Positions 44,872-55,750 of a stretch of 64,000 bases of DNA are shown piece after piece. The stretch spans positions 65,883,865 through 65,947,864 of the forward strand of contig NC_134843.1 of the NCBI RefSeq assembly GCF_965363235.1. The letters are read 5' to 3'. The stretch is from Mytilus galloprovincialis (Eukaryota; Mollusca; Bivalvia; Mytilida; Mytilidae). A program made the position numbers and the translations under genes. The notes under the pieces are model-generated. The model was not told the DNA's origin, did no database searches, and was given only the letters and a program-made list of their open reading frames with translations. Positions within the stretch are counted from its first letter, which is position 1. Every line of letters begins with the position of its first letter.

Positions 44872-46515
44872 TGTTCTTGGATTAATTTGCACTTCTCATA
44901 AGTGCAAATTGGAATCACACTTTTTTTATTTGTAGAATCACTAAATTTGGCAATAATGTACCTCTGGGGATAAATTATACATTATTGTTTAGTGATCATA
45001 AAGTGGCCCGCCTCCATGTGCCAAAATTTTCTTTCTGCATAGAGGACTCATTATTTTGAACTCATCAGAGTTCCTGTACTCAACCGACTTGTTATTTTAC
45101 TGAGACATGACTGTGACACATCTCAACAAAAACTGTGAATAAAATCAGAAGCAATTTTAAAACAACACATGGTGTTGGGGCTAAGAATATCACCAGCTCC
45201 TCATTGAAAGTAATGACAAGACGGTAACATGTGTCCAACAGATTTATCCAATACACTACAATTACTTTAACAAACTTTGAAAATCGTACATAAGTGTTTT
45301 TGATTTTTATTAAGTATAGCTTGCTTTCCGTCAAGATATTTTTATGGTAGAGATACCTGAATAGATTTGACAGTTACCATACTTCTTCGATTGTGTCCTC
45401 AATGTGCATGTAGTATTTGCAACTGAACATTTACATTTACTTACAACAATAAATTCTAACAAAATTTGATAAAAACTGAAATTTTATGGAACTAAAAACT
45501 AGATGTTCTAAAGACAGTATTGTTAACCTAGGTCTATGTGCATCTCTGACAACAGACACATCAACACATTAGGCTAGAATATCATTCGTAACTAAAACTT
45601 TAAAAAAAATAATCATTATTGCTGATAATTTCAGAGATTTAAAAGTACAAATGATTTTGCTTTTGTTTTATTTCTCTTCCGATAAACTTTTTCGTGTGCA
45701 TGGCTTGATGGGCGCCAACTCTTAAGTTAGAATATGGTCATGATGGTCAGCTTGTTAAAAAGTTTATGTATTAAAAAGTTTTTATCCAAAAAATGGTATA
45801 GAAATGTCGACAATAACAAACTGAGATATTCTATTCTAAAAATAGATATAAATATAATCAGTGGTATGAGTGCTAATATTACAGTTGGTTTGGCATTGGA
45901 GGAAACAGTGTTCCTATCGATCGAAAATTTTAAAACTTTACACACTCTGTGTTCTCTTTGATTTTTTTTTTTTTATATAAACCTATTTTAATTTCCAAGT
46001 TGTGGTCCCTTACGCAGAATTTTGTTAAAATAAAATTAATAAGTCAAAGAACAGCCTTCAACATGGAGCCTTGGGTATATAAAGCCTCAAAATGACATGT
46101 GAACAACCGTTCAAACAAGAAAACAAACGGTATAATCTATAAACGAACCGAGAATCACTTATTAACTATACATTAGCAAACGACAACCACTGGACAACAG
46201 ATATCTGACAGGACAGGTACAAGCAAATACAGTATAGGTGTATATGTTTAAAAGCCTTTTAAAATATACGAATAATTCAAAAGACTTAAGTTACAATGTT
46301 CCTAATGTTACCAGAACCGTATGTGTTAATAAAGAGCAAAATATATGATATTTCTGAAACAACTTTTCGTCCTAAATATGCATGAAATACTTGCCACTGG
46401 ACATTAAGCAAGCAATCAACCCAGAGGTACATTATTGCCAAATTTGATGATTCTACTACAAAAAAAAGTGTGGTTCCAACTTGCACTTATGAGAAGTGCA
46501 AATTAATCCAAGAAG
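44872..46515. mobile_element. 1.64-kb element with ~110-bp TIRs
   Basis: The left end 'ttcttggattaatttgcact' is mirrored at the right end by 'ttgcac…aaattaatccaagaa'. Inverted similarity continues past 'ggcaataatgtacctctggg'. No transposase recognised; the interior includes an R2 fragment. Near the right end 'catgcatatttaggacga' links to a widespread mollusc repeat also seen at 58,840-58,910. Confidence 0.7.
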
Positions 46516-46519
46516 ATGT

Positions 46520-47130
46520 TTAGTGAAAAACTCCTTGTACTATGTACATTTGTACATCATATGCATAATGTACATGTTGTATCTGTAGCGATATACATAT
46601 GATTTTATTTATTTACACCTCAAAATATTATCAATATCTACCATTGTCTATTGTATAAAATGATTGGATGATTAATTGCATGGTAAACTTTTAAATGTTT
46701 TATATATTGTAAACGTGGTAAATTCATGATCAATATATCAAGTATTGTAACTGTAAAAGATCATAGAAATAGGTCTGCACAAGTAATGATAGTCCTTCAT
46801 TAGTGGTCATTTCACCATTCTGTTTGAAAAGGGGTACTTTCCCAATATTTTAAAGGACCTAAATGAGAAGTCTTTATGATCAGGGGAAATATCCATGAAA
46901 CAGCTACATGTACCAAATAAAAAAGAAACAAAGTAGACATCTTATATCTTACACCATAGGGCCATCTGCTATGCTGTTTAAATTTCTAGGTTCATATACT
47001 TTCATTTGGTATTGTTCCTTTGTTAATGTATTGTTTGCATAAGATAAAGGCAAAGTGTATGATGGTAGTATTAGACTTAGCCAAATTATGGACTGCAATA
47101 ATTTAGCTATACTCTGTAACCAATCAATTT
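46520..47130. other. Upstream region of gene B without recognised gene
   Basis: AT-rich. Only its last ~70 bp ('ttagacttagccaaattatg') aligns with the upstream region of gene A. No TATA or other promoter element could be assigned with confidence. Confidence 0.4.
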
Positions 47131-47132
47131 TT

Positions 47133-48086
47133 AGCTCACCTGGCCTGAAGGGCCAAGTGAGCTTTTCTCATCACTTTGCATCTGTGGTCGTCCGGCGTTG
47201 TTAACTTTTACAAAAATCTTCTCCTCTGAAACTACTAATTAAACCAAACTTGACCACAATCATCATTGAGGTATCCAGTTTAAAAAATGTGTGGCTTGAC
47301 CCAGCCAACCAACCAAGATGGCCGCCATGGCTAAAAATAGAACATAGGGGTTAAATGTAGATTTTGGCTTATAACTCTGAAACCAAAGCATTTAGAGCAA
47401 ATCTGACATGGGGAAATTGTTTATCAATGAAAAATCTATCTGCCTTAAAATTTTCAAATAAATCGGACAACCGGTTGTGGGTTACTGCCCCTGAATTGGT
47501 AATTTTAAGGAAATTTTGCTGTTTTTGGTTATTACCTTGAATATTATTATAGACAGAGATAAACTGTAAACAGCAATAATGTTCAGCAAAGTAAAATCTA
47601 CAAATAAGTCAACATGACCCAAATGTTCACTTGACCCCTGAAGGAGTTATTGCCCTTTATAGTCATTTTTTACCAAATTTTTGTAATCTTTTTCAAAACT
47701 CTTCTCCTCTGAAACTTATGGGCCAAACTTAACTAAACTTTTATTAGGGTATCTTGTTTAAAAAATGTGTCCGGTGACACAGCCAACCAACCAAGATGGC
47801 CACCATTGCTATAAATAGAACATAGGGGGAAAATGTAGATTTTGGCTTATAACTTTGAAACCAAAGCAATTAGAGCAAATCTAACAAGGTGTTGAATTAT
47901 TTATCAAGTCAATATCTATCTGCCCTGAAATTTTTCAGATGCATTTGACAACTGGTTGTTGTGTTGCACCAAACACATCACCATCACCAAAACACAATTT
48001 TTTCATGAATCCATCCGATGATCTGTTTTCTTTGTTTGATGTGCATATAGACCAAGGTGAGCGACACAGGCTCTTAAGAGCGTCTA
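47133..48086 (+). mobile_element. 0.95-kb mollusc element with AGCTCACCTGG ends
   Basis: Starts 'agctcacctggcctgaaggg' and ends shortly after 'ccaaggtgagcgacacagg' (short inverted termini). The body is two direct halves of about 490 bp, each with 'ccaaccaaccaagatggcc' and 'tgtagattttggcttataac'. It splits sequence that is continuous upstream of gene A (39,060-39,130), giving a paralogous empty site. Its right end is about 90 bp from the start codon of gene B. Confidence 0.8.
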
Positions 48087-48139
48087 GTTTTTTAAATTTG
48101 CATTTTATTTTTGTGCCTTCTGTGTGATAAACTAGAATT

Positions 48140-48177
48140 TTTTTATATTTTTCAGGTAAAAACAAACTATATAAATC
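48140..48177 (+). promoter_or_regulatory. Probable 3' splice site and leader of gene B
   Basis: 'tttttatatttttcag' followed by a 22-nt leader and ATG in the context 'aatcATGG' suggests that the 5' UTR is spliced just before the start codon. The same sequence precedes gene A, so the arrangement predates the duplication. Confidence 0.5.
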
Positions 48178-49869
48178 ATGGCGGGACATGCCATGCCAGC
48201 AATATGTGGACCTTGCTTAGAAGGAGGTAATAAGAATCCATCTGTGAAATGGTGTACTATTTGTGAAGAACAGTTGTGTCCAGGGTGTGTCCAACATCAT
48301 CAATCTTTAAAACTCACAAGAAATCATTATTTAACAGAAATAAGAAATGATGCTTCTTCTTCATATGCTACAGAAAACAAGGGAACAACCCTCAACACAC
48401 CTGAAACATGCATAAATCACCCATCAGTTGAAATACAGTTTTATTGCAAGAAACATGATATTATGTTATGTGATGCTTGTCTGGGTTCACACCATTCATG
48501 TAATACATGTAGTGATATAGTTCCTATCGACCTTGCTTCCAATGGGACAAAAAATTCACAAAATTTCCACAGTATTCAAACAGAAATTACAAATATTTTA
48601 CAAAGTTTCAGTGCTATTCTTGCAAATAAGCAGACAGTTGAACAGATATTTTCTAACGAGGTTTCTTCAGCAAAAAAGAAAATTGTTGAAATAAGACTAG
48701 AACTAGTTAGATACCTTGAGGAAATGATTGATAATACATTATTGAAAGATGTTGAAAGTCAAGAAAAAGACGTTCTTGATCAATTAATGAAAGACAAAAC
48801 AGTTGCAGAAGATGGACGAAAAGAGGCCACTTGGTTCTTAGACGAAATGTCTTCCATACTGAATACAGGATCAGACAAACAAGCATTCATGTTACTACAA
48901 AGAATGAAAGCTTTCAAGAACGTAAGGGACCAGCAACTGAAAGAAATGTCTTACAACATGCAGGCATATTCTTTGAAAGTGGAACTCACTGATCCTGTTG
49001 CATTGTGTTCTAAAATGGAATTACTATTTGGAAGAGTAAACATGAAGTCAACACCATACAATGTGAACATGGTACAAGGGATGAAAATATCAGCAATTTG
49101 TGCAACACCTGGCGAGGCAATAAAGACTGAAAAATATGTACACAGTGTATCAATAACGGACGCTGGTCATCTTCTTGTTGTTGAGTTGAACCTTTTTTCA
49201 TCCTCAAAGGTGTTTTTATTTAATGATGCTGGAGGTCATATAAGTGATATTAAAATTCCAGGCACACCAACAGATAGCACTGCAGTTCCTGGTGGAAGTA
49301 AAGCTATTGTTTTAGTTGACAATAAAAAACTTCTATTCCTGGAAAAAGATGGTACCGGTACACTTCATTGCAAAAACATCATGAAGATGGCAAAAGGTTG
49401 TAATCTTATAACTGCCTCATGGAATAAATTATATATCGCTTATAAAAGTGAAATTATTGTAATGGATATCAATGGTCATGATGTTCAATATTTGAAGACC
49501 CTTAAAATGCACGACTTACAGATTCAAGCTTTTAGTGTTGGTAGGGATGATGAAGTGTATTATGCAATTGCAGATCGTTTATATTGTATGAAGGATTATG
49601 GTGAGGAGGTTTGTCTATACCAAACACAAGATTTGAAAGAGGTTTCTGGAATTGTTCTTGACACAGAAGGAAATGTTTACATTTGTGGTAAGAAATCAAA
49701 CAATATTCATGTCTTGAAACAAAAGGATAGTTCTGCACAGGTTTTGTTGAGGGAAGGAGATGGTCTACAAAGACCCAGTGGTATTTGCTTTGACAAGTTC
49801 AGAAACAAGTTATTTGTATATTATGAATCTTCTTATGATCCTATTCAAGTTTACAATGTTACAATGTAG
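48178..49869 (+). CDS. B-box/coiled-coil/beta-propeller protein, copy B (TRIM-like, no RING)
   Basis: Intact 563-codon twin of the minus-strand gene at 37,330, transcribed away from it. All zinc-binding cysteines and histidines of both B-boxes are kept, and the first 70 residues are identical. About 36 residues differ, roughly 21 of them in the propeller half. Examples are C/W and S/N near residue 417 and a run of changes near 443-447 (QMTSG against KMHDL). Both genes being open and full-length, with changes concentrated in the presumed ligand-binding part, suggests both are functional and diverging. A polyadenylation-like AATAAA lies near 50,390, about 520 bp past the stop. Its upstream region is altered by the 0.95-kb element, so regulation may differ from copy A. 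Confidence 0.93.
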   Translation: MAGHAMPAICGPCLEGGNKNPSVKWCTICEEQLCPGCVQHHQSLKLTRNHYLTEIRNDASSSYATENKGTTLNTPETCINHPSVEIQFYCKKHDIMLCDACLGSHHSCNTCSDIVPIDLASNGTKNSQNFHSIQTEITNILQSFSAILANKQTVEQIFSNEVSSAKKKIVEIRLELVRYLEEMIDNTLLKDVESQEKDVLDQLMKDKTVAEDGRKEATWFLDEMSSILNTGSDKQAFMLLQRMKAFKNVRDQQLKEMSYNMQAYSLKVELTDPVALCSKMELLFGRVNMKSTPYNVNMVQGMKISAICATPGEAIKTEKYVHSVSITDAGHLLVVELNLFSSSKVFLFNDAGGHISDIKIPGTPTDSTAVPGGSKAIVLVDNKKLLFLEKDGTGTLHCKNIMKMAKGCNLITASWNKLYIAYKSEIIVMDINGHDVQYLKTLKMHDLQIQAFSVGRDDEVYYAIADRLYCMKDYGEEVCLYQTQDLKEVSGIVLDTEGNVYICGKKSNNIHVLKQKDSSAQVLLREGDGLQRPSGICFDKFRNKLFVYYESSYDPIQVYNVTM

Positions 49870-50164
49870 ATGATACATCTGACATGAAAACATAACATGA
49901 TGGAAAACCATAAGGGAGCAACAATTTCACTTCAACAGAGGGGTAAGCCAGTTTCTTGTCCGAGTCCAGAAAAAAATGCGCAAAGTACAAACACTTTTTT
50001 TTTTAGTTTATTCGATGCTATTAATCATGTTAATCAAATTATTTTTTTGAAAATTTAAAACTTTTATGGGGAAAAACTGGTTTTAGAATAAAAAATTTTC
50101 ATCTGCTTGACAACATTTTTTAAATCAGAATATTTGAGATAATAAGCCTCCAGGACAAGGTGCA

Positions 50165-50280
50165 GGATTTTCTTGCTGTATTGAAGACCCATTGGTGGCA
50201 TTAGGCTGTTTTCTGCTCTTTGGGTCGGTTGTTGTCGCTTTGACACATTCTCCATTTCCATTCTCAATTTTAAATATACT
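50165..50280 (+). repeat. Dispersed mussel repeat, family R3
   Basis: Mirror partner of 36,235-36,335. Lies in the probable 3' UTR region of gene B. Confidence 0.75.
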
Positions 50281-50570
50281 TTATATACCATGTATACAAT
50301 GTATTTGTTTTATTAACCATTGTTAGTTTTATAGGTATTTATATATAGTATGCATGTTGTAAGCTATTTATTTATGTATTGTTATTGATAAATAAATTGT
50401 ATCTCTAGATCTGTATCAATGTTTTGCAATTGCCTTTTGCGAGGTATCAATAAATCAATAAATACATATATACTGTACATGTATATTATATATGCACATT
50501 TGTAATACTTGTGAAGACTGAATAAGGGCAAAAAAATCCTTGTTTCAATTTAGAAAGAATCTAGCAATAA

Positions 50571-50815
50571 GGGATGACATCAAAAGATCGATGTAGGATA
50601 AAAAAAAATTAAATCAAATAGTTTGGGGGTGGGGGCGGGGGGTTAAAATTCTATAAGTTTTGAATATCAAAAATCGATTTTTACATATATCACTTTTATG
50701 ACTATTGGTAATCAATTTTTCCCAAATTAAGTTAAGAAGGGGAAGGGGGGAGGGTCAGTGTAAAAACTATTTGAATTAAGTTTTTTATCCTACATTGAAC
50801 TTTTGATGTCGTCCC
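50571..50815. mobile_element. PIF/Harbinger-like MITE, 245 bp, TAA duplication
   Basis: TIRs of about 35-50 bp start GGGAYGACATCAAAAG; TAA flanks both ends. The mirror position in arm A (about 35,940) has the single-TAA unfilled site 'gcaataacaatg'. The 3-bp TWA duplication is characteristic of PIF/Harbinger. G-rich runs lie inside. Confidence 0.88.
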
Positions 50816-51799
50816 TAACAATGAAAAAGTTATAGATATACTTCATTTATATATTGCACTATTATATACATGATATATTTATATATATGTTATGCACAAA
50901 ACAGCTTCCTTACGTTTGTCAAACAATGGAAGTATTATACATGTATTAATGGTCAAACAAAAAAAAAGAAGATTAAAATGGATTGATTTTTTTTGTAATG
51001 AGATAAATTCTCCCCTCAACATTTCATATAAATTTTTCAAGATAAATTGCTTGATATCTTCAAATCAATTTTATGATAATGATAATCTGGATTTCTAGTT
51101 ATCTGGTTATATATTAAACCAATCCATATGCATATACTAGTAGCCTTGTTTGAACCAGAAGTAGCAATATATATAACATTGTATTATAGTATATATCATA
51201 TTGACTAATTACGTCTTTGCAAACGTATAGATGGCACTGGCAAATATCATACTTTTTTATGTTATACCCATCCATACATCATGTACATCAGCTTATAACG
51301 TTTCAAAGTTGAATTCCTTTACCTGTCTTGAGTATACAAAAATTCCAACCTAGAGAATAGTAGGCAAAAATTGCAGATTATATGGCAAAAAGATTACGAA
51401 TTATAGAGAAACATAGGCAATAAAATATTATAAGGAATAGAAAATAATGAGATGCTAAATTATGCAGAATAGAATGACTTGCAAAAACATAAAAGATTCC
51501 AGAATTAAAAAAACTTTCATCCACCAACCCTAACTGTAGAGCATATGTCAAAGAAACATCAACATAACCATGATAACAATACAAAGAACTCTACCTACTG
51601 TTGTTTCAATGATCAAACTATTACATTTCGTATGTCAACACGTTGTATGGTTATCACATTCACGTTTGTCCTAATTTTTGCCTCCAGTTTATTTCTTCAA
51701 AACATCAGATGAAAAAAAAACATTTCAAGGAAGATAAAGAGAAATTTGTAAATATTCGACACTAGTATAGCTGCTTATTAGTTATCAAAGGTACCAGGA

Positions 51800-52030
51800 T
51801 TATAAAAGAGGGGCAAAATATACCAATGGGATATTCAAACTCGCATTTCGATACTAAACTGACATTGCCATGGCTAAAAGAGATGAAGACAAACAGAAAA
51901 ACAACATTGAAAACAAAAGACAGCAACACAAACACCGTCAAAAGTGGGGTGATCTCAGGTGGTCAGGAAGGGTAGGCAGATCCTGATCCACATGTGGCAC
52001 CCATCGCGTTGCTCATATAAGTGCAAACCT
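51800..52030 (-). repeat. Dispersed mussel repeat, family R5
   Basis: Has 'ccaatgggatattcaaactc' and 'gcatttcgatactaaactga'. Its inner part mirrors 31,150-31,310, so part of it predates the duplication. Confidence 0.6.
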
Positions 52031-52299
52031 AGTGATACATTTGTATGTCTAATTCGACAGTCACATTCGGGGTAAAGATGACGAGATTGTAGTTACATGT
52101 ACGACAATTTGTACACATCCGTCGGCACCTGTGACACAGGTATTTCAATAACGGACAGCCGACTCGTTATGGATTACTTTTGAGCAGCAGCCTTCTATCA
52201 AGGGGTGGGGGTCTATCAAGGAAATCATGATAGTGCCCTTATCAAAATAGAAGTAATCATGTCCTAGGCCTTATTAGATCAAAATGTCCACACAATGAG

Positions 52300-53110
52300 C
52301 TTTAATTATTATGCCGCTTAATGCTTATAAAAAGACCAAAAGACTAAAAAACAAATAGACAAACAAACAATAGTACACAAAACAATACATATAAACTAAA
52401 GGCTGAAAAACACGAACCCCACCAAAAACTTGGGATGATATATGTTGCTCCGGAACAAATTTATATTCATTTACACTATAGGAATGTTGTTTGAAAGTTA
52501 CCGATATTCATATTATTTTTTTTTTTTTATAGTTTTTAAAGATAGGATGCTACACATGTTACTGTATGTCAAGAAAACTGAAAATTCATTCTTCTCTGTT
52601 CTTTTTTTTATATAACGGAAATGATACTTTATTTCACAGTACGAATCTGATCGTTTGGAGTTTCTACTGGCCAAACACCCTATTATCTAACTTAAAGTCT
52701 TGAAGATATCATTTATACTAAATAACACCTGACCCAGAACAGGTTTTTGATATACCCGAGAATCGACGACTTGTTGGGCCTGCACATGTATGATGATGTC
52801 CAATTTACCAGGACTCTTTTCGTGTGGAAGCATAGGGTGTTTTATCTGGTTTCCAGTATATACTGTTTGTTTATGAGGGATTTTTCAAAATTATAAAATA
52901 ACTTGGAGCAGGATCTGCTTACCACCTGAGATCAGCCCTAGTTTTTGGTGGGGTTTGTGTTGTTTATTCTTTAGTTTTCTATGTTGTGTCATGTGTACTA
53001 TTGTTTTTCTGTTTGTCTTTTTCATTTTTAGCCATGGCGTTGTCAGTTTGTTTTAGATTTATGAGTTTGACTGTCCCTTTGGTATTTTTCGTCCCTCTTT
53101 TGATAATATT
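52300..53110. repeat. R5-type repeat fragments in both orientations
   Basis: A minus-type fragment (52,310-52,440, 'aacaatagtacacaaaacaa') and a plus-type fragment (52,905-53,100, 'atttatgagtttgactgtcc') flank sequence with no recognised feature. Confidence 0.5.
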
Positions 53111-54130
53111 TTTATTTAAAATGTGTCCTAATCGAGGGTTTTGTCGCAATCATTGTTGACAACACATAGTTGCAACTGCGATATTTACGAATAGCATTGA
53201 TTGTATTATAAAAATTTAGCCGGTTACGCATAATGTTGGAGCATATTTCTAGTATTTTAACGGAAAAGCATAATGTCTGCTGTTGTTCATTCATCAGGTA
53301 ACTTGTATTGATGATTGACAATAATGATATGGTATCTGCTTGTTCATTTTATATTTATTAGACATTCTATGGCTTATTTCTCTTGGCCTTCACACTTTTG
53401 ATACATTAAGTCCATATTCAATTTTCTCTCTCTCGTCCTACTTAATTCATTATGTCTATATCCATTTTGGATTAAACGGTTTATTTAGTGGTACATATTT
53501 AGTTGATGTCTTCTAAGTTGTTACTATTATATATATTGAACATGTTAAATTGTTCATTCGATGTTTCCGCTCTGTTATGTTCACTAAGTTTTTCTGCTGG
53601 TTTTGTTTAGTGGTGGTATACTTTGACACCGCGAGTTCTTATTCATTAAAAACAAACTCCTATTATTGGGTATACGGGGATGTGCCAAAAATATTGGTCA
53701 TAATTTTGCGAGATTTTATATAAAAATGACCCACCTTTTTAATGACATCCTATATTGAAATGCATTTACGTTTGATAACTGTATATAGATTTGGGGTATG
53801 ATCTACATATCATGCATATGCTATTGAGAATATATAACGATAAAATATATGTGCACCAAACGATGTCAATTTATATATAAAAATTTAAGAGTAGCTGGTA
53901 TATTTATGAGTGATGATGAGTTAGTGCTTACATTTGTATATCTCTATATAAGCATGGGTCATATTTTAAATATTTTATGTAGGTCATTCTTTCTTAAAAT
54001 TAATATTTATATAACTATAGGAACTGAATTTCAGTGAATGTTATATCAAAATGGGTACTTTTTTGAGGCAAAAATGGGTACTTTTTTTAGGCAAAAATGG
54101 CACACCCCTACCAAAAAAATAAAGATGTTA
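53111..54130. other. AT-rich stretch without recognised gene
   Basis: No exon, RNA gene or TIR seen. Ends in a direct duplication of 'aaaatgggtactttttt' (54,047-54,100) before the poly-C tract. Confidence 0.5.
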
Positions 54131-54157
54131 CCCCCCCCCCCCCCCCCCCCCCCCCCC
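54131..54157 (+). repeat. Poly-C run (about 27 bases)
   Basis: Homopolymer tract. Its length is likely variable and prone to sequencing error. Confidence 0.9.
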
Positions 54158-54965
54158 GTGTTGGAGTTAACACGTCCGTAAACTGGCGTATACAAATCAT
54201 AACAGTTTCAAAGGGAATTTTCAGTGCAAATTGAGTGCTTTTTACCTTTTCTAAATCCCGTACCCAATTCGATTGAAAAAAAATAATTAGCGGTTGAGTT
54301 GTCCCATTGAAGTTGATCGAATTTTATTTATAGCACATCATAAGCACTATATTTAGAATTGGAAATAGTAATATTTATTTTTAGAAACAATACAGTTGTA
54401 TCGACGTTTCTTTCGGTAGGTTGTGTTCATACTTATTTCCAAACTATTACATATATATACAGCATACATTTTGCTATAAAAGAAAATTCAGTCAATCTTT
54501 TAAAATTATATTGATAAACTGGTGTCTGTGAGTCAGAAACATTTACAATACGGTAAGAACCTTGTTTAATCGTACAAAAATTAAGTGTTTTTAAATGAGA
54601 TTGACTTTTTAAAATTAAATTAATGAACTTGATGTATATCTGTATTTTTTTCCGATTTATTTTTTAATTCCGATTTTTAAGATTTTCCCGGAAGTATTGT
54701 CCGATTTTGTTTTGTTTCAGTTGCTAGTCCTAATTATTAACCTCATATTCCAAAAACAACTATAATTTAACTGTTTCCTTTAAGTAAGTTCTTTTTTATG
54801 ATAAACATTGATTTTAACATCCGTTGTGTCTGTACGATAATCAATTCAATTTATTCGTATGACTACCATGACTGTCCGTGTATTGTCACTTCGTTTTGAA
54901 GTGTTTTGATCTATTTTAATCTTGTATTTACAATGTATTTTTATTTACATGTACATAAATAGTAT

Positions 54966-55051
54966 CACAGGGGCTTGTTTAGTGGGTCAGACGAGGTTTT
55001 ACTGTCAATGGCGATCGCTATCCTACATAAACCACTAAACAAGCCCCTGTG
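54966..55051. repeat. Hairpin with 20-bp perfect arms
   Basis: 'cacaggggcttgtttagtgg' is mirrored exactly by 'ccactaaacaagcccctgtg', with 46 nt between. AGTAT-like sequence on both outer sides hints at a tiny foldback transposon. Confidence 0.85.
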
Positions 55052-55651
55052 GTAGTATAGATATAGAAGTATATATACTGCTTAGTCTTAGACAACATTT
55101 ACTGATCTGAGAACTTGATTGAAAGCATGAAAGTAGTATATTTTTTACATTTGTAATCTATATGCCAATTTGTATTTAAAATGCAGACGGGCTGAATTAA
55201 AGGGGGAGGGATTTCACCGGTTGATTATTCATGAAATCACTGCAGCATGACTGGAGCATCCCCTCCCCCTTAAGCCAGTCAGTGGGTCCCCATTAATAAT
55301 TTCTGGATATGCCATTGAAATTGCAGACATCGTTTTAGGGTCATGAATTATTATAAAATTTTCATGATAAGTTTCCCTTTCTTGTTCCTTGCAAGATGCT
55401 TGGAAAAGGTTATTCATTATACACGTTATAATTTTACTTCCTTAATTGAATTTTAGTGATTCATTGAAAAAAAATATTGTATGGTTATAACCATGATAAC
55501 TGAATACACACACATGCAGATGTATTGATTTATTGGTGTACACTTGCTAATAGATACACGTAGATATCTATTTGTACAATATATAATTTTACTTAGAGAA
55601 AGGAAATAACTCTTTAGTTTCAGTTGTAACTGAAAAAATACTTCCAACAAA

Positions 55652-55750
55652 ATGGCAGACTCAGGCAAAAGCAACAATCAACAAGGAGCCAGTTGTTCAG
55701 AGGAACGACCAAATACCAAAATGGAAGTAATCCAGTACTTGGAAGGACAG
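55652..55750 (+). CDS. ZnF-UBP gene exon 1
   Basis: 33 codons, starting in 'acaaaATGGca' (good Kozak context) and ending at a GT donor. The hydrophilic N-terminus ends 'MEVIQYLEGQ'. The in-frame stop at 55,631-55,633 fixes the start. Confidence 0.75.

Larger units (their letters stand above)
43535..52236 (+). repeat. Inverted segmental duplication, arm B
   Basis: Reverse-complement partner of 30,957-41,390. It is shorter because it lacks the Tc1, composite TIR, hAT-like and MITE insertions of arm A, but it carries its own insertions at 44,872, 47,133 and 50,571. Confidence 0.9.
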
